Below, in pieces: positions 35,201-43,081 of a stretch of 64,000 bases of DNA. The stretch comes from a candidate division KSB1 bacterium (lineage in GTDB: Bacteria; Zhuqueibacterota; Zhuqueibacteria; Zhuqueibacterales; Zhuqueibacteraceae), in contig JAPDQB010000005.1 of assembly GCA_034506175.1 (NCBI GenBank), forward strand, positions 1 to 64,000, read 5' to 3'. The translations under genes and the position numbers were made by a program. Below the pieces are notes generated by a model. That model saw nothing but the letters and a program-made list of their open reading frames with translations, searched no databases and was not told where the DNA came from. Within the stretch, counting starts at the first letter, position 1, and the number at the start of each line of letters is the position of its first letter.

Positions 35201-35999
35201 GATCGTTCAAGCGCGTCTTTTGCAAATTCAAGACCGGCGAGCTGATCAGCAGCTCGGTGCCGAGGCCGCGGGCGCTGAGCTTGTTGTCCGGCCGGCCCGG
35301 TTCATCCAAAATATTCGGAATGCCGATCTCCGAGGGATTGCCGCGCGCAATGCGGCCGCCGCGCTCAAAACTTCTGAAATAATCACCCGGCTGTGAAATT
35401 TCCCAGCGCGGCAGCGGCACAAGAAACGGCAGCACGCCTTTCTTCAAGTCCGCCAAAGTCGGCGGCGGCACGGTGTTGATCATTTGCGGCTCACCGTCGC
35501 GGCTGTAACTTTCGCCCAAAATATAATTTTTTGCCGAGATAATGCCGTTGTTGTAAGCCGCGCCACCCCACAACAACGCCGAGGTGGTCATCATGCTCTT
35601 TTTCACATTCAACACCTCTTGCGCATGGCACGGCGCGCAGGTTTGATCGACCACGCGCAAATCACCGGGATTGACGAAGCGAATAAAATCCGGGGTTTCA
35701 TCATTCAGCAGTGTGTAGGTTCGCGCCGGATTCGCCGCGCTTGGCCAGCGCCTCTCGTGGCGCGGTTTGACATGCGCCTGTCCCCTCGTTCTGGCTTCGG
35801 CATTGCCGCCGTGACAATCCGTGCAACCGAGCTTCACCGCCGGCGATTTGTGCATGCTCTCGATGCCGGTGTGACATTTCATACAACTTTTGCTCTTGCG
35901 GTCAGCTTCTTCCTGCGTTTGGCGGATGAGTTTGTTTTCCTGCGCGACAGAGGTAGAGATAAAGCCTACGAGTAATGGCCAGAGTATACTTAATTTCAT
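32295..35999 (-). CDS. Large decahaem cytochrome c with LVIVD beta-propeller repeats
   Basis: About 1234 residues from the ATG at 35999 (MKLSILWPLLVGFISTSVAQ, a clean signal peptide). A longer frame from 36074 is less likely. The N-terminal two-thirds holds ten CXXCH motifs: CMKCH, CTDCH, CAPCH, CTACH, CMVCH, two CVDCH, CYSCH, CFGCH and CTDCH. The C-terminal third has about six repeats of the LVIVD type, for example YAYVATGRNGFEAVQV, YVYITCDAGLVIVSIADP and YAYVAAGAQGLVIIDAENP, which would fold into a propeller. An exported or outer-surface electron carrier is likely. The combination is unusual and I know no characterised homologue. Confidence 0.85.
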   Translation of the reverse strand: MKLSILWPLLVGFISTSVAQENKLIRQTQEEADRKSKSCMKCHTGIESMHKSPAVKLGCTDCHGGNAEARTRGQAHVKPRHERRWPSAANPARTYTLLNDETPDFIRFVNPGDLRVVDQTCAPCHAQEVLNVKKSMMTTSALLWGGAAYNNGIISAKNYILGESYSRDGEPQMINTVPPPTLADLKKGVLPFLVPLPRWEISQPGDYFRSFERGGRIARGNPSEIGIPNILDEPGRPDNKLSARGLGTELLISSPVLNLQKTRLNDPNLSFLGTNDHPGDYRSSGCTACHVVYANDRSPVHSGPYAKFGNRGFAQTADEAIPKKESGHPIMHQFTKAIPSSQCMVCHMHQPNGFLNTFFGFQMWDYESDGKWMYPEKQKYPSVAEAFELLAANPEEAVLRGNWGDPNFLRTVTRLNPKLKRTQFADYHGHGWIFRAVFKKDRKGNLLDKDGKIISPDSPHTFHGVVPLEGSEGDIEDEACRNAQKAVHLKDIHAEKGMHCVDCHYEQDNHGNGKLYGEFHNAIEIQCVDCHGTVTERATLRTSGLAAPEGGTNLLERFTPFKEKQFSKKGNRIFQRSMLNDTLQWEIPQVVDIVDPSSKYFNSKARAAKLVAKGGGEWASPMAKSLLAHSPEKMECYSCHSSWVTNCFGCHLPQQANWKKEMNHYEGEKSRNWTTYNPQVLRDDGFMLCVNGTTKGNKVAPARSSSALLLSSRNANREQIYNQQAPISAPGYSSQAFNPHFPHTVRKTETRSCTDCHLSDKNDNNAWMAQVLLQGTNFVNFMGKYAYVATGRNGFEAVQVTEQDEPQAVIGSYLHKLAYPDYYKKHLFRGRKLKTAYHHGGTNIQSLQLRGEYLYTANGEDGFRVYDVANVDNKGFSERVISAPVSPLGQDTQVKTKYATAVALPTNMPIDTKRVHRPENQEQWPIHPLYSYAYITDKYEGLILVEVMTLVDNDPRNNFLQRAVTFNPKGILNGATNLTIAGNYVYITCDAGLVIVSIADPLKPRVVGGVGAPKIKKPKAVAVQFRYSFVCDVEGVKVVDVTFPEKPKFVSNSFVPLKEANNIYVARTYAYVAAGAQGLVIIDAENPEALKIEQIYTAKSQINDARDVKVAATNASVFAYLADGRNGLRVIQLTSPENPNYLGFSPRPTPKLIATHKTHGEALAISKGLDRDRAVDESGNQVSVFGRLGSRPFTLVEQQKLYLRNGKIWTVSDEKMTTQLETMRSEAKPPSSNK

Positions 36000-36243
36000 A
36001 AAGATGTTTTCATCATGTTTGATTGGCGAACATTGGCCTCTGACTAAGATTTTGTACATGAGTTTTTTTATCATACAAGTTTCGCTTGATTTTTCGCTTT
36101 AGATGCGTATATTTTTAAAGAAAGATTTAAACTTCATCCTTCCTTAATTGTAGCGAGAGATTCTAATAATGTTAAGAATATCTGCTAAGTACGAAAATAG
36201 TTTTACTTTAAGTTTTTAGCGCACTCTTTTGGGGTCCAACCAT

Positions 36244-37965
36244 TTAATAAGTAAAAACCAACGACGTAAAAACCGAAAACAACATTTGCTTCGACTGATA
36301 AATGCTGCTGAATCCGGCGAGCGGCGTTAAGCCTGTTGCAGAAAATGTGCAGATGGCGTTGTTATTCAAAAAAGGCCGGTAAATCAAACCGATGCCATAA
36401 TCGATGCCGAGATGGTTGCTGATCGCCGGCTGATTCAAAAATTGCTGCAAGGCAATCGTGTTGACAAACCGCAAGTAATTGCCGTTCAACACCGCCTTCA
36501 ATTTCGGCGTCAATTCGGCGTCGAAGGCGACATTGAACAACAGCAGACCCGGATTGACGAAGTTGGGTTGGCCCTCGGCCTTGCTGCTGCGCAAGCTCGG
36601 CAGCAGGCTGGTTTTATTTACGAGGTTGACGCCCATCAGCCTGATGCCTTGCTGATTCCAAAAACTGAACGGCCCGCCAGCGAACGCGGTTTGGTCGATA
36701 ATCGTATCAAAGCCCTGCCCGACGTTGTCCTGCGGATTGGAATCGCCGGAAGCAAAGAAAACCGAGGCGCGGTAACGTTTCCAATCCCGATCGACCGAAA
36801 GCTCCAGCGCCGCCATCTGCGCATTGAGCCGAAGACGGCGATTCGCCAGTTGATTGAACGTGTCGTTGCCGAGAACCTGATAAAACGCATGATTGATGTT
36901 GAGGCTGCCGAAATGGCCGTCGCCGGTCCAGCCCAAATAATACGCATTGATCGTGTGCGGCTGCACGGTGCCGATCAAGGCCGGGCGAATCGGAAAGCCG
37001 TTGCGGTCAACGTAAAAACTCGCGCGATCGTTATTATAATGAAAACTCAATTGGCCAGTGTAACCGAGCGTGAACAAATCCTGCCGGTACAAATTCGCAA
37101 TGTAAACGCGTTGATTGCGATCCAGAAAAACCGTGTTCAGCTCGCTGTTGGTATCCTTCTCCAGCATGTAAAAATAAGCCAGATTATACTGATACCGATT
37201 CGAATGAAAATTGCCGAACAGCCGCCCGCCAAAATTCAAATCGCTGAAAATGAAGCTGCGAAAATCGCTGGCAAAGCGTTGAATGCCGCCTTTGAAAGAA
37301 ATGAAATCATAGCTGTCGCTGAGATCGGCGAGATGTTTTTCCAGCGACAGCTCCTGAAAAGCGATCTGGCGGTCGGTACGCCTGGCGCCACGCCGCACGT
37401 TGATTTTGACGCCGTTATTTTCCCGCAGCGCCACATAATTCCAATTAAAAACCGGCGTCACGCGAATTTCCCAATCGCGCGGCCGAAAAGCCACCTGGCC
37501 GTGATAAAAATCCAGACTCAACCTGAGTGTGTTGAGCGAAATGAAACGCTCACCCTGGCCAAAAAAGTTTTGGCTCTGAACGTTCGCCGTGCTCACCCCG
37601 CTCGGCGTCGGCAAACGCACCCCTTCGAGAAAGTTTTCCGTTGATGCCGTGAGCACTAAAAATGTATTCTGCCCAAGAATGGGATAATCACCCTTCAGCA
37701 GATTTTGGTTGTACGGATCATACCAACGGCCTTTCACATTGCGCTCGTACGGCGGCGTTTTGATGTCGCGCCAACGGTCAGGCAGCGGCACGAAATCTTT
37801 GAGCATGAGTTTGTTGCCGCGCTGTTGCAGTGCTTGCCCGGATTCCAATTTTGCCTTATTCTTATTGACGGCAGACGAGTCACCTGGAGCTTGAGTCCAT
37901 GCGAATCGCGGCGCAGAACAAAGGCAGCAAATCAAAATATAGTGAAGCAAATTTTTTCGCATCAT
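36244..37965 (-). CDS. Outer-membrane beta-barrel protein, putative porin of the redox block
   Basis: About 573 residues starting MMRKNLLHYILICCLCSAPRFAWTQ (signal peptide). After a short periplasmic part (LKDFVPLPDRWRDIKTPPYERN) the protein is a run of amphipathic beta strands with aromatic girdles (WEIRVTPVFNWNYVAL, YQYNLAYFYML, LFTLGYTGQLSFHYN, KRYRASVFFASGDSN). It ends in SVFTSLVFTY, a terminal aromatic as in outer-membrane proteins. Placement directly downstream of the FHA, haem-binding and cytochrome genes suggests it is the barrel through which a decahaem cytochrome could be threaded, as in porin-cytochrome conduits. That role is inference. Confidence 0.7.
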   Translation of the reverse strand: MMRKNLLHYILICCLCSAPRFAWTQAPGDSSAVNKNKAKLESGQALQQRGNKLMLKDFVPLPDRWRDIKTPPYERNVKGRWYDPYNQNLLKGDYPILGQNTFLVLTASTENFLEGVRLPTPSGVSTANVQSQNFFGQGERFISLNTLRLSLDFYHGQVAFRPRDWEIRVTPVFNWNYVALRENNGVKINVRRGARRTDRQIAFQELSLEKHLADLSDSYDFISFKGGIQRFASDFRSFIFSDLNFGGRLFGNFHSNRYQYNLAYFYMLEKDTNSELNTVFLDRNQRVYIANLYRQDLFTLGYTGQLSFHYNNDRASFYVDRNGFPIRPALIGTVQPHTINAYYLGWTGDGHFGSLNINHAFYQVLGNDTFNQLANRRLRLNAQMAALELSVDRDWKRYRASVFFASGDSNPQDNVGQGFDTIIDQTAFAGGPFSFWNQQGIRLMGVNLVNKTSLLPSLRSSKAEGQPNFVNPGLLLFNVAFDAELTPKLKAVLNGNYLRFVNTIALQQFLNQPAISNHLGIDYGIGLIYRPFLNNNAICTFSATGLTPLAGFSSIYQSKQMLFSVFTSLVFTY

Positions 37966-38007
37966 GATTGCTGAGACAAACAAGTTTTACCTTTTACGAT
38001 ATTCTGC

Positions 38008-39627
38008 CTAGTTCAAATCCGGCTGGCGCGGAAATTTAAGGTACGGCAAGCGCGCGTTACGATATGTAATTTGATCAGACCGAATCGCCAGCGGCGCTTC
38101 AAATCCGGTGGCACCCCCCGCCGCAATATAGTCATCCTGATCGACGCCATCGCCGCTGACGCCAATGCCGCCGGCGAGCTGGCTGCGCCCGTCCGGACCG
38201 TTTTTATAAAGTGGAATGCCGCCGGGGAAAATTTGGATGCCGTTTTGAAAGGGTGGACGCGTTGGCAACAAGCGTTGATACTGAAAATCAAATTGACCAT
38301 CGACGTAAATATAGAACGGCCCCATCTCAGGTGGCTGAACGCTTGGCGGTGCACCTTGATTGATGCCCGGCGGATAATAGCGTTGCGCCAAAAATCCAAT
38401 GGCGCGCGTGCTGACCGCCAACGGCTGATTTGCCGACAGGCCGAGAATCGTTCGCAAATTGGCGCCGAGCGGATCACTGGGGTTGCTGAACGCCACCACC
38501 GTTCGCGCCTTTTGCACACACACGTCGTAACTAAATGTGCTGGCATCCGGCGTGCGCCACACACCGAGCACCGTGCCATCGAGATCGGCGACCGCGATGA
38601 ACACCTGCGCCGGCCGTCCCAGCGGCAAACGAACTGCTGCCCGCGTCTTGTTGGCTCGCGTCACCGCCTGCGTGATGATTTGCCGGACCTCGCTGGCTGT
38701 CAACACCGAACCGCCTTTGATGCGATAATCATGAGCGGCGTCATACCTCACTTCGCCTTGCACGGGCATTTTCGGCGAAGGCGTCGGCTGAATCGGATAA
38801 GCTGGATCAACGGCGCCGCGTGTCGCCAAACTGTCGAAAGTGAGCGTGAAATTTCCCGCCGGTGTGGTTGCGTTGGCATAAGGCAGCCGAATGCCATCGA
38901 GATAAATATTGTCGCCACGCAATTGGCTTGGAACTTCATAACCGATGATGGCGCCCAGCGCGATGATTTCGTCCCGGATCACCCCCGTACAATAATTATT
39001 GATGCCGTTGAGTTGGGTAAACGTGTCGGAGCCGCCACTGATGCCCAAACCGCCGGCAAGCGCGCCGCTTTTGTAAATGGGAACGCCGCCGGGAATGTTC
39101 GTCAATCCCGGTTGCGGCGGCGCTGGCGGCTGCTGCGGGCCGAGCGGCGGAAGCGGCCCGCCGTTGGGTTGAATATCGCTGTCGCTGCGGTTCGAAAAAG
39201 GCACGCCAAACAACGGCCCGGCGGCGGTGTTATCCGCGGTGGGAGGAAAATGACTGCGGGTGATGAAACAGGCCGTGAGCGTTGTGAATGCACGCTCATT
39301 GCTGCTGAGAAATGCCGCGGTGCGGGCCTTTGCAATTTCGCCAAACAGGGCCTCGGAAGCCGCGCCGACTCGCGGCGCGCCGTTCATACGAAAAACCCCG
39401 AGCACGTTGCCTTCGCGATCGACGATGGCAACATTGATGGTTTCGTTCAGACGCTGTGCCTGTTCCACCGCTTGCGTCATCAATTTTTGCACGTCCGGCA
39501 CCGTTAACGCTGGCGTCTCAGTCGGCGTCGAGGTCATGGGCGACTTCACCGAGTCACAGCCGCAGAGGCCGAGACTCATCAACCGAACCAGCATCACACT
39601 CAAGATCGCCTTCATCCGGAATCTCAT
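38008..39627 (-). CDS. Lipoprotein with two HbpS/GlcG-like haem-binding domains
   Basis: 539 residues from the ATG at 39627, which has AGGAG 8 nt upstream. The extra upstream frame to 39804 is rejected. The leader MRFRMKAILSVMLVRLMSLGLCGCDS has a lipobox before Cys. Two copies of the HbpS/GlcG-like fold follow. Each has the helix with QAVEQAQRLNETINVAIVDREGNVLGVFRM or QAVTRANKTRAAVRL..VAVADLDGTVLGVW, then KARTAAF/KARTVVAF, and the GGVPIYKSGALAGGLGISG or GGIPLYKNG..AGGIGVSGDG end. HbpS-type proteins bind haem or other small ligands. In this block a haem or flavin sensor/carrier on the envelope is plausible. Confidence 0.78.
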   Translation of the reverse strand: MRFRMKAILSVMLVRLMSLGLCGCDSVKSPMTSTPTETPALTVPDVQKLMTQAVEQAQRLNETINVAIVDREGNVLGVFRMNGAPRVGAASEALFGEIAKARTAAFLSSNERAFTTLTACFITRSHFPPTADNTAAGPLFGVPFSNRSDSDIQPNGGPLPPLGPQQPPAPPQPGLTNIPGGVPIYKSGALAGGLGISGGSDTFTQLNGINNYCTGVIRDEIIALGAIIGYEVPSQLRGDNIYLDGIRLPYANATTPAGNFTLTFDSLATRGAVDPAYPIQPTPSPKMPVQGEVRYDAAHDYRIKGGSVLTASEVRQIITQAVTRANKTRAAVRLPLGRPAQVFIAVADLDGTVLGVWRTPDASTFSYDVCVQKARTVVAFSNPSDPLGANLRTILGLSANQPLAVSTRAIGFLAQRYYPPGINQGAPPSVQPPEMGPFYIYVDGQFDFQYQRLLPTRPPFQNGIQIFPGGIPLYKNGPDGRSQLAGGIGVSGDGVDQDDYIAAGGATGFEAPLAIRSDQITYRNARLPYLKFPRQPDLN

Positions 39628-39682
39628 GAGAATTACTCCTATCGAAAAAATTTTAACACAACAGTGCACGATCACAAAAAAT

Positions 39683-42040
39683 TTATTTTTGCTCCAAAAT
39701 TTCCACCACCACCGGCCCTTTCGGCCTGGCGACGCAAGCCAAACGATATTTTCCCGGCTCGAGCTTGTTGATATCTTCAAGTGTCCCTTGCTCTTCATCA
39801 CCAAGCGGGTTCATGTTTTCGAAACCGGAAATAATTCGAATCGGATCGAGGCCGCAACTGCCGATGCGGCAATCCGCTTTGAGTTTCAAGCCGTTGTTCT
39901 CGGCAATTTCACAAATCGTTTGTCCGGTTTTGAAAGAACAGCTTTTCCCCAAATTTTTAAAGACAACGAACATGCCCTCCAATTTTGCTGCCTGCGGCTT
40001 GGCTTCTTCAATCTTTTGACTTCGCGCTTCCGGCTTTTGATTTCGATCTTCCGTCCTTTGACTTCGCGCTTCGGACTTCGGGCTGCGGACGTTTTTTAAC
40101 TCAGTGTTAAAGACGATCGTCCGCCGCGCCCTTTCTTTTTTCAAATTGAATTTAAAAAGCTGCTGGCCGATGCGAAATTGATCATCGAGCTCCAGCGGCA
40201 CGGAATTTTTGATTTTCAGAAAACTGCCGTTGGCGCTGCCCAAATCTTTCACCCAAATTTTGCGATCCTTGACCGTAACTGACAGATGGTGGCGCGACAG
40301 CGTCATATCGTACTGGTCCAAAGTGACATCGGGCGCCTGGCGGCCGACAACGATGATTTGATTTGACAGCTCGTAACGATTCAGCGGCTTGCCAGCGGCA
40401 TCGATGTGAATGAACGAATAGCCCCCGTTTTCCGTGTCAAACAACAACATTTGCTTGCCGATACGAATGACGTTACCGTGAAAAATTTCCGTTGGCCGCG
40501 CTTCCTTCAGTTTAATGAAGACGCCGTTGGTGCTGCCATCGTCGCGGAGAAAATAGCCTTCCGGCCCATGTGAAATCGAGGCGTGCTGGCCGGACATCAG
40601 CATGTCCTCCGGAAAGTTAATGTCACAATCTTTGCGGCCGATCGTCGTGGTGCCGTTTTGATTGACGGCAAACTCCTCCGCCTCCACATTTCCTGAAATG
40701 AGGTGCACGAGAAAAGCCTGATGCTGTGCGGCGAATCGCGCCGCGCTCAAATTCTTTTGGGGCGAGCCGTCGCTGCCGGCAATCGAAGTTTTGGCGCCGG
40801 CAAATTTGGCCTCGACACGTTCTTCCTCAAAATCAAGATCGATGCGAACCACTTTTTTGCCGGCGAGTTTTTGCGCCACGGCTTCGGCGACGAGAACGCC
40901 GTCGCGCAGCGCTGCTTTGATATTGCCTCGGCGTCTGATTTCCTGAAAGGAATCCGGGTCGGCGTCAAAATTTTCGGTTTCCAAATAGGCCGGGCTTAAA
41001 ATATCACCGATCAAAAAAACATTCGGTTGTTTCGTTTCGAGCAGCGGCGTCACCACGAAACGCGGTTTGTTGCCCGGCCCGGCGGTGATCATCTCTATTC
41101 CAAGTGAACTCAAAAAAGCCGTTGGGATGTCTTCACCGATGCAGGCGATACAATGTTCCTTGGGAAATTCGAGGTGAGAAGTCTCGAGCGGCCGACCCTC
41201 GAGGCGACGGCGATCCGTGCGTAGCGAAAGATATTCTTTTTTGTCCTCGGCAGTAATCACCGCCACTGGTTCGCTGTAGGCATAATGACGAATGTTGCCG
41301 TTGCCCAGATAGGCGTCGAAAAATGCCTCGGCCAGTGCCTTCGAGACCTTCGGCAATTTGTCACCGCGATAGGACCAGTAAACCGCGGTCGAATCATTCG
41401 CCTTGATTTTCGCCTGTGAAATCGCAATCACCGCCTCCGCCGCGGAAGTGCCGCCACCGATCACCAACGCCGGCGCGCCGACGTACAAAGCCGGATCCGA
41501 CAAACGATATGCAATGCCCTCGGTGTTACCGGGAATATCAAAACGGCGCGGCACACCGCGGCCAATGGCGATGATGACATGCTTCGTGAGAAAGGATTGC
41601 TCGGCTTTGGTATGGTGATTATACGCGCGCGCCTGCCAAACGCCGTCGTGGCGCTGCTGCAAGCCGAGAAGCTCGACACCGACTTGCGCGGGAATGTTGT
41701 TCTCGCGATACAAGGTTTTCCACTGCCGGCACATCTCGTCCTTGTCGATGGGGGAAAAGCGCAGCAACGAAATCAAGCCGTCACCTCGCGGAAATGGCAT
41801 GTTGTCCCCACCACCGTAGTCGGGAAGAATCAGCTTGTCCTTGGCATAATCGCGAATGCGTTTCATCACGTCGTCAAAATCGATGACGAGCGCGATCAAG
41901 CCCAATTCCTTGGCGCGAAACGCCGCCGCCGTTCCCGCCGGCCCGCCGCCAACGATCAGCATGTCCAACACCTCTGGCAAGCGCACCGGCTGCTTGAGAG
42001 TAAATGTGCCGTCGGCAAGGATTTCGTGATTTGTGTTCAT
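39683..42040 (-). CDS. FAD/NAD(P) reductase fused to two FHA domains and a [2Fe-2S] domain
   Basis: A 785-residue cytoplasmic fusion. Residues 25-395 are a thioredoxin-reductase/YpdA-like flavoprotein with GGGPAG (31-36) for FAD and GGGTSA (195-200) for NAD(P)H, and VFLIGDI near 341. FHA1 spans about 455-530 (GRK, S483-H486, STNG at 503-506). FHA2 spans about 550-630 (GRQ, SRHH 582-585, SANG 602-605). Then a charged linker contains EARSQ twice. The C-terminal ferredoxin-like domain (about 688-785) has C724-x4-C729-x2-D732 and C769, so the third ligand is Asp as in E. coli SdhB. FHA domains bind phosphothreonine, so redox partners or clients may be recruited by kinase signalling. It overlaps the next FHA gene by 4 nt. 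Confidence 0.88.
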   Translation of the reverse strand: MNTNHEILADGTFTLKQPVRLPEVLDMLIVGGGPAGTAAAFRAKELGLIALVIDFDDVMKRIRDYAKDKLILPDYGGGDNMPFPRGDGLISLLRFSPIDKDEMCRQWKTLYRENNIPAQVGVELLGLQQRHDGVWQARAYNHHTKAEQSFLTKHVIIAIGRGVPRRFDIPGNTEGIAYRLSDPALYVGAPALVIGGGTSAAEAVIAISQAKIKANDSTAVYWSYRGDKLPKVSKALAEAFFDAYLGNGNIRHYAYSEPVAVITAEDKKEYLSLRTDRRRLEGRPLETSHLEFPKEHCIACIGEDIPTAFLSSLGIEMITAGPGNKPRFVVTPLLETKQPNVFLIGDILSPAYLETENFDADPDSFQEIRRRGNIKAALRDGVLVAEAVAQKLAGKKVVRIDLDFEEERVEAKFAGAKTSIAGSDGSPQKNLSAARFAAQHQAFLVHLISGNVEAEEFAVNQNGTTTIGRKDCDINFPEDMLMSGQHASISHGPEGYFLRDDGSTNGVFIKLKEARPTEIFHGNVIRIGKQMLLFDTENGGYSFIHIDAAGKPLNRYELSNQIIVVGRQAPDVTLDQYDMTLSRHHLSVTVKDRKIWVKDLGSANGSFLKIKNSVPLELDDQFRIGQQLFKFNLKKERARRTIVFNTELKNVRSPKSEARSQRTEDRNQKPEARSQKIEEAKPQAAKLEGMFVVFKNLGKSCSFKTGQTICEIAENNGLKLKADCRIGSCGLDPIRIISGFENMNPLGDEEQGTLEDINKLEPGKYRLACVARPKGPVVVEILEQK

Positions 42041-42957
42041 ACCAAATGCCCGATACTCGAGGCTTTACGTTTTTCAAATTCAAATGTCTGAATCAACCGC
42101 GCCTCAACGTTGCCAAAGCGCAGCGGCGTGCCGGGTTGAATTTCAATTTCTGCCATGGCGGTTTGCATGCCGACAAAAGTGTGATTGCGGCTGCCAAGAT
42201 CTTTCACGAACACTTTATTCGCATTGATGGTCAACACGGCGTGGCGTCTCGATATTGAAGGGTCGTCGATTGCGATTTCACATTGCGGCGACCGGCCCAG
42301 AAAATTTTCGCCGTTTTTGAGCCGAATGGTTTTCAAGCGCCGGCCTTGACTGCGCATTTCCAAAAGAAAAACCGGCTGAGGTGTCGACCTGTTGTTGTTC
42401 TCTGCGAAAACCTCGCGCAGTGTTTTGCCGTTGCGACGGAGCGAGGTTTTTTCCTTCGACGCGGCGCGAAACGGCATCGGCGCGGCTTCGAGCATGGTTT
42501 TGCCGTTGGCTTTTCCATTTGCCGGAAACGTCTCGGCGGTTTCATCTTTGGTGAGCAGCGGTGTTACACCGGTCTTTTTTTCCGGCCTTCCCGGGCTCAT
42601 CGCGGCTGTCGTTTCGCTTTGCGCCATTTTCTTTTTCGCCGGCTCGCCCTCATAGTGGTCAATGACTTGAAAAATGAAATCAAACTTTTGCGCAAAGGTG
42701 ATGATGCTCAATGCTTCCAGTTTTTCCTTCTTTTTTACCCGGACTCCATCAACTTGCGTACCGTTGCGGCTGCCAAGATCCTCCAGAATGTAGCTTTGCG
42801 ATTTTTCGTCGAAATAGATGCGCGCATGCCGGCTGGAAACAATCGGCGGCGCCAGCACGATGCTGTTCGCTCTGCTTTTGCCAATGGTGGCTTCTTTCGT
42901 AAATTCGAAATTTGATCCCGCAAAAAATCCGGTGGTGCAGAAAAGTCTGGCTTTCAT
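42037..42957 (-). CDS. Double FHA-domain protein
   Basis: A 306-residue soluble protein with FHA domains at both ends. FHA1 (about 1-100) has GKS, SSRH (41-44) and LGSRNG (62-66). A flexible linker of about 100 residues rich in Lys, Thr and Ala follows. FHA2 (about 205-290) has LGRS (220-223), SRRH (236-239) and LGSRNH, with His in place of the usual last Gly. The phosphopeptide-contact Arg, Ser and His are kept in both. No catalytic domain. Its stop overlaps the start of the reductase-FHA gene (ATGA), so the two are made together and may form a scaffold for redox proteins and the kinase encoded downstream. Confidence 0.9.
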   Translation of the reverse strand: MKARLFCTTGFFAGSNFEFTKEATIGKSRANSIVLAPPIVSSRHARIYFDEKSQSYILEDLGSRNGTQVDGVRVKKKEKLEALSIITFAQKFDFIFQVIDHYEGEPAKKKMAQSETTAAMSPGRPEKKTGVTPLLTKDETAETFPANGKANGKTMLEAAPMPFRAASKEKTSLRRNGKTLREVFAENNNRSTPQPVFLLEMRSQGRRLKTIRLKNGENFLGRSPQCEIAIDDPSISRRHAVLTINANKVFVKDLGSRNHTFVGMQTAMAEIEIQPGTPLRFGNVEARLIQTFEFEKRKASSIGHLV

Positions 42958-43081
42958 TTTTCATTCATAAAATTTCGCAGGCGCGCCTTCAGACGCTGAG
43001 CGTTGCAAATTTAAAATTCCCTGAATTCGCCGATGTTACATTGACTCAAAGCTTTGTGCCTGAAGGCGACTACCACGCAAA

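Noticed and set aside
36000-36074. Longer N-terminus for the decahaem-LVIVD protein
   Set aside because: It would bury the signal peptide that begins at 35999.
38071-39507. 478-codon plus-strand frame opposite the HbpS-type lipoprotein
   Set aside because: Antisense shadow; composition is rich in Arg and Ala with no domain, while the minus strand has a lipobox and two HbpS domains.
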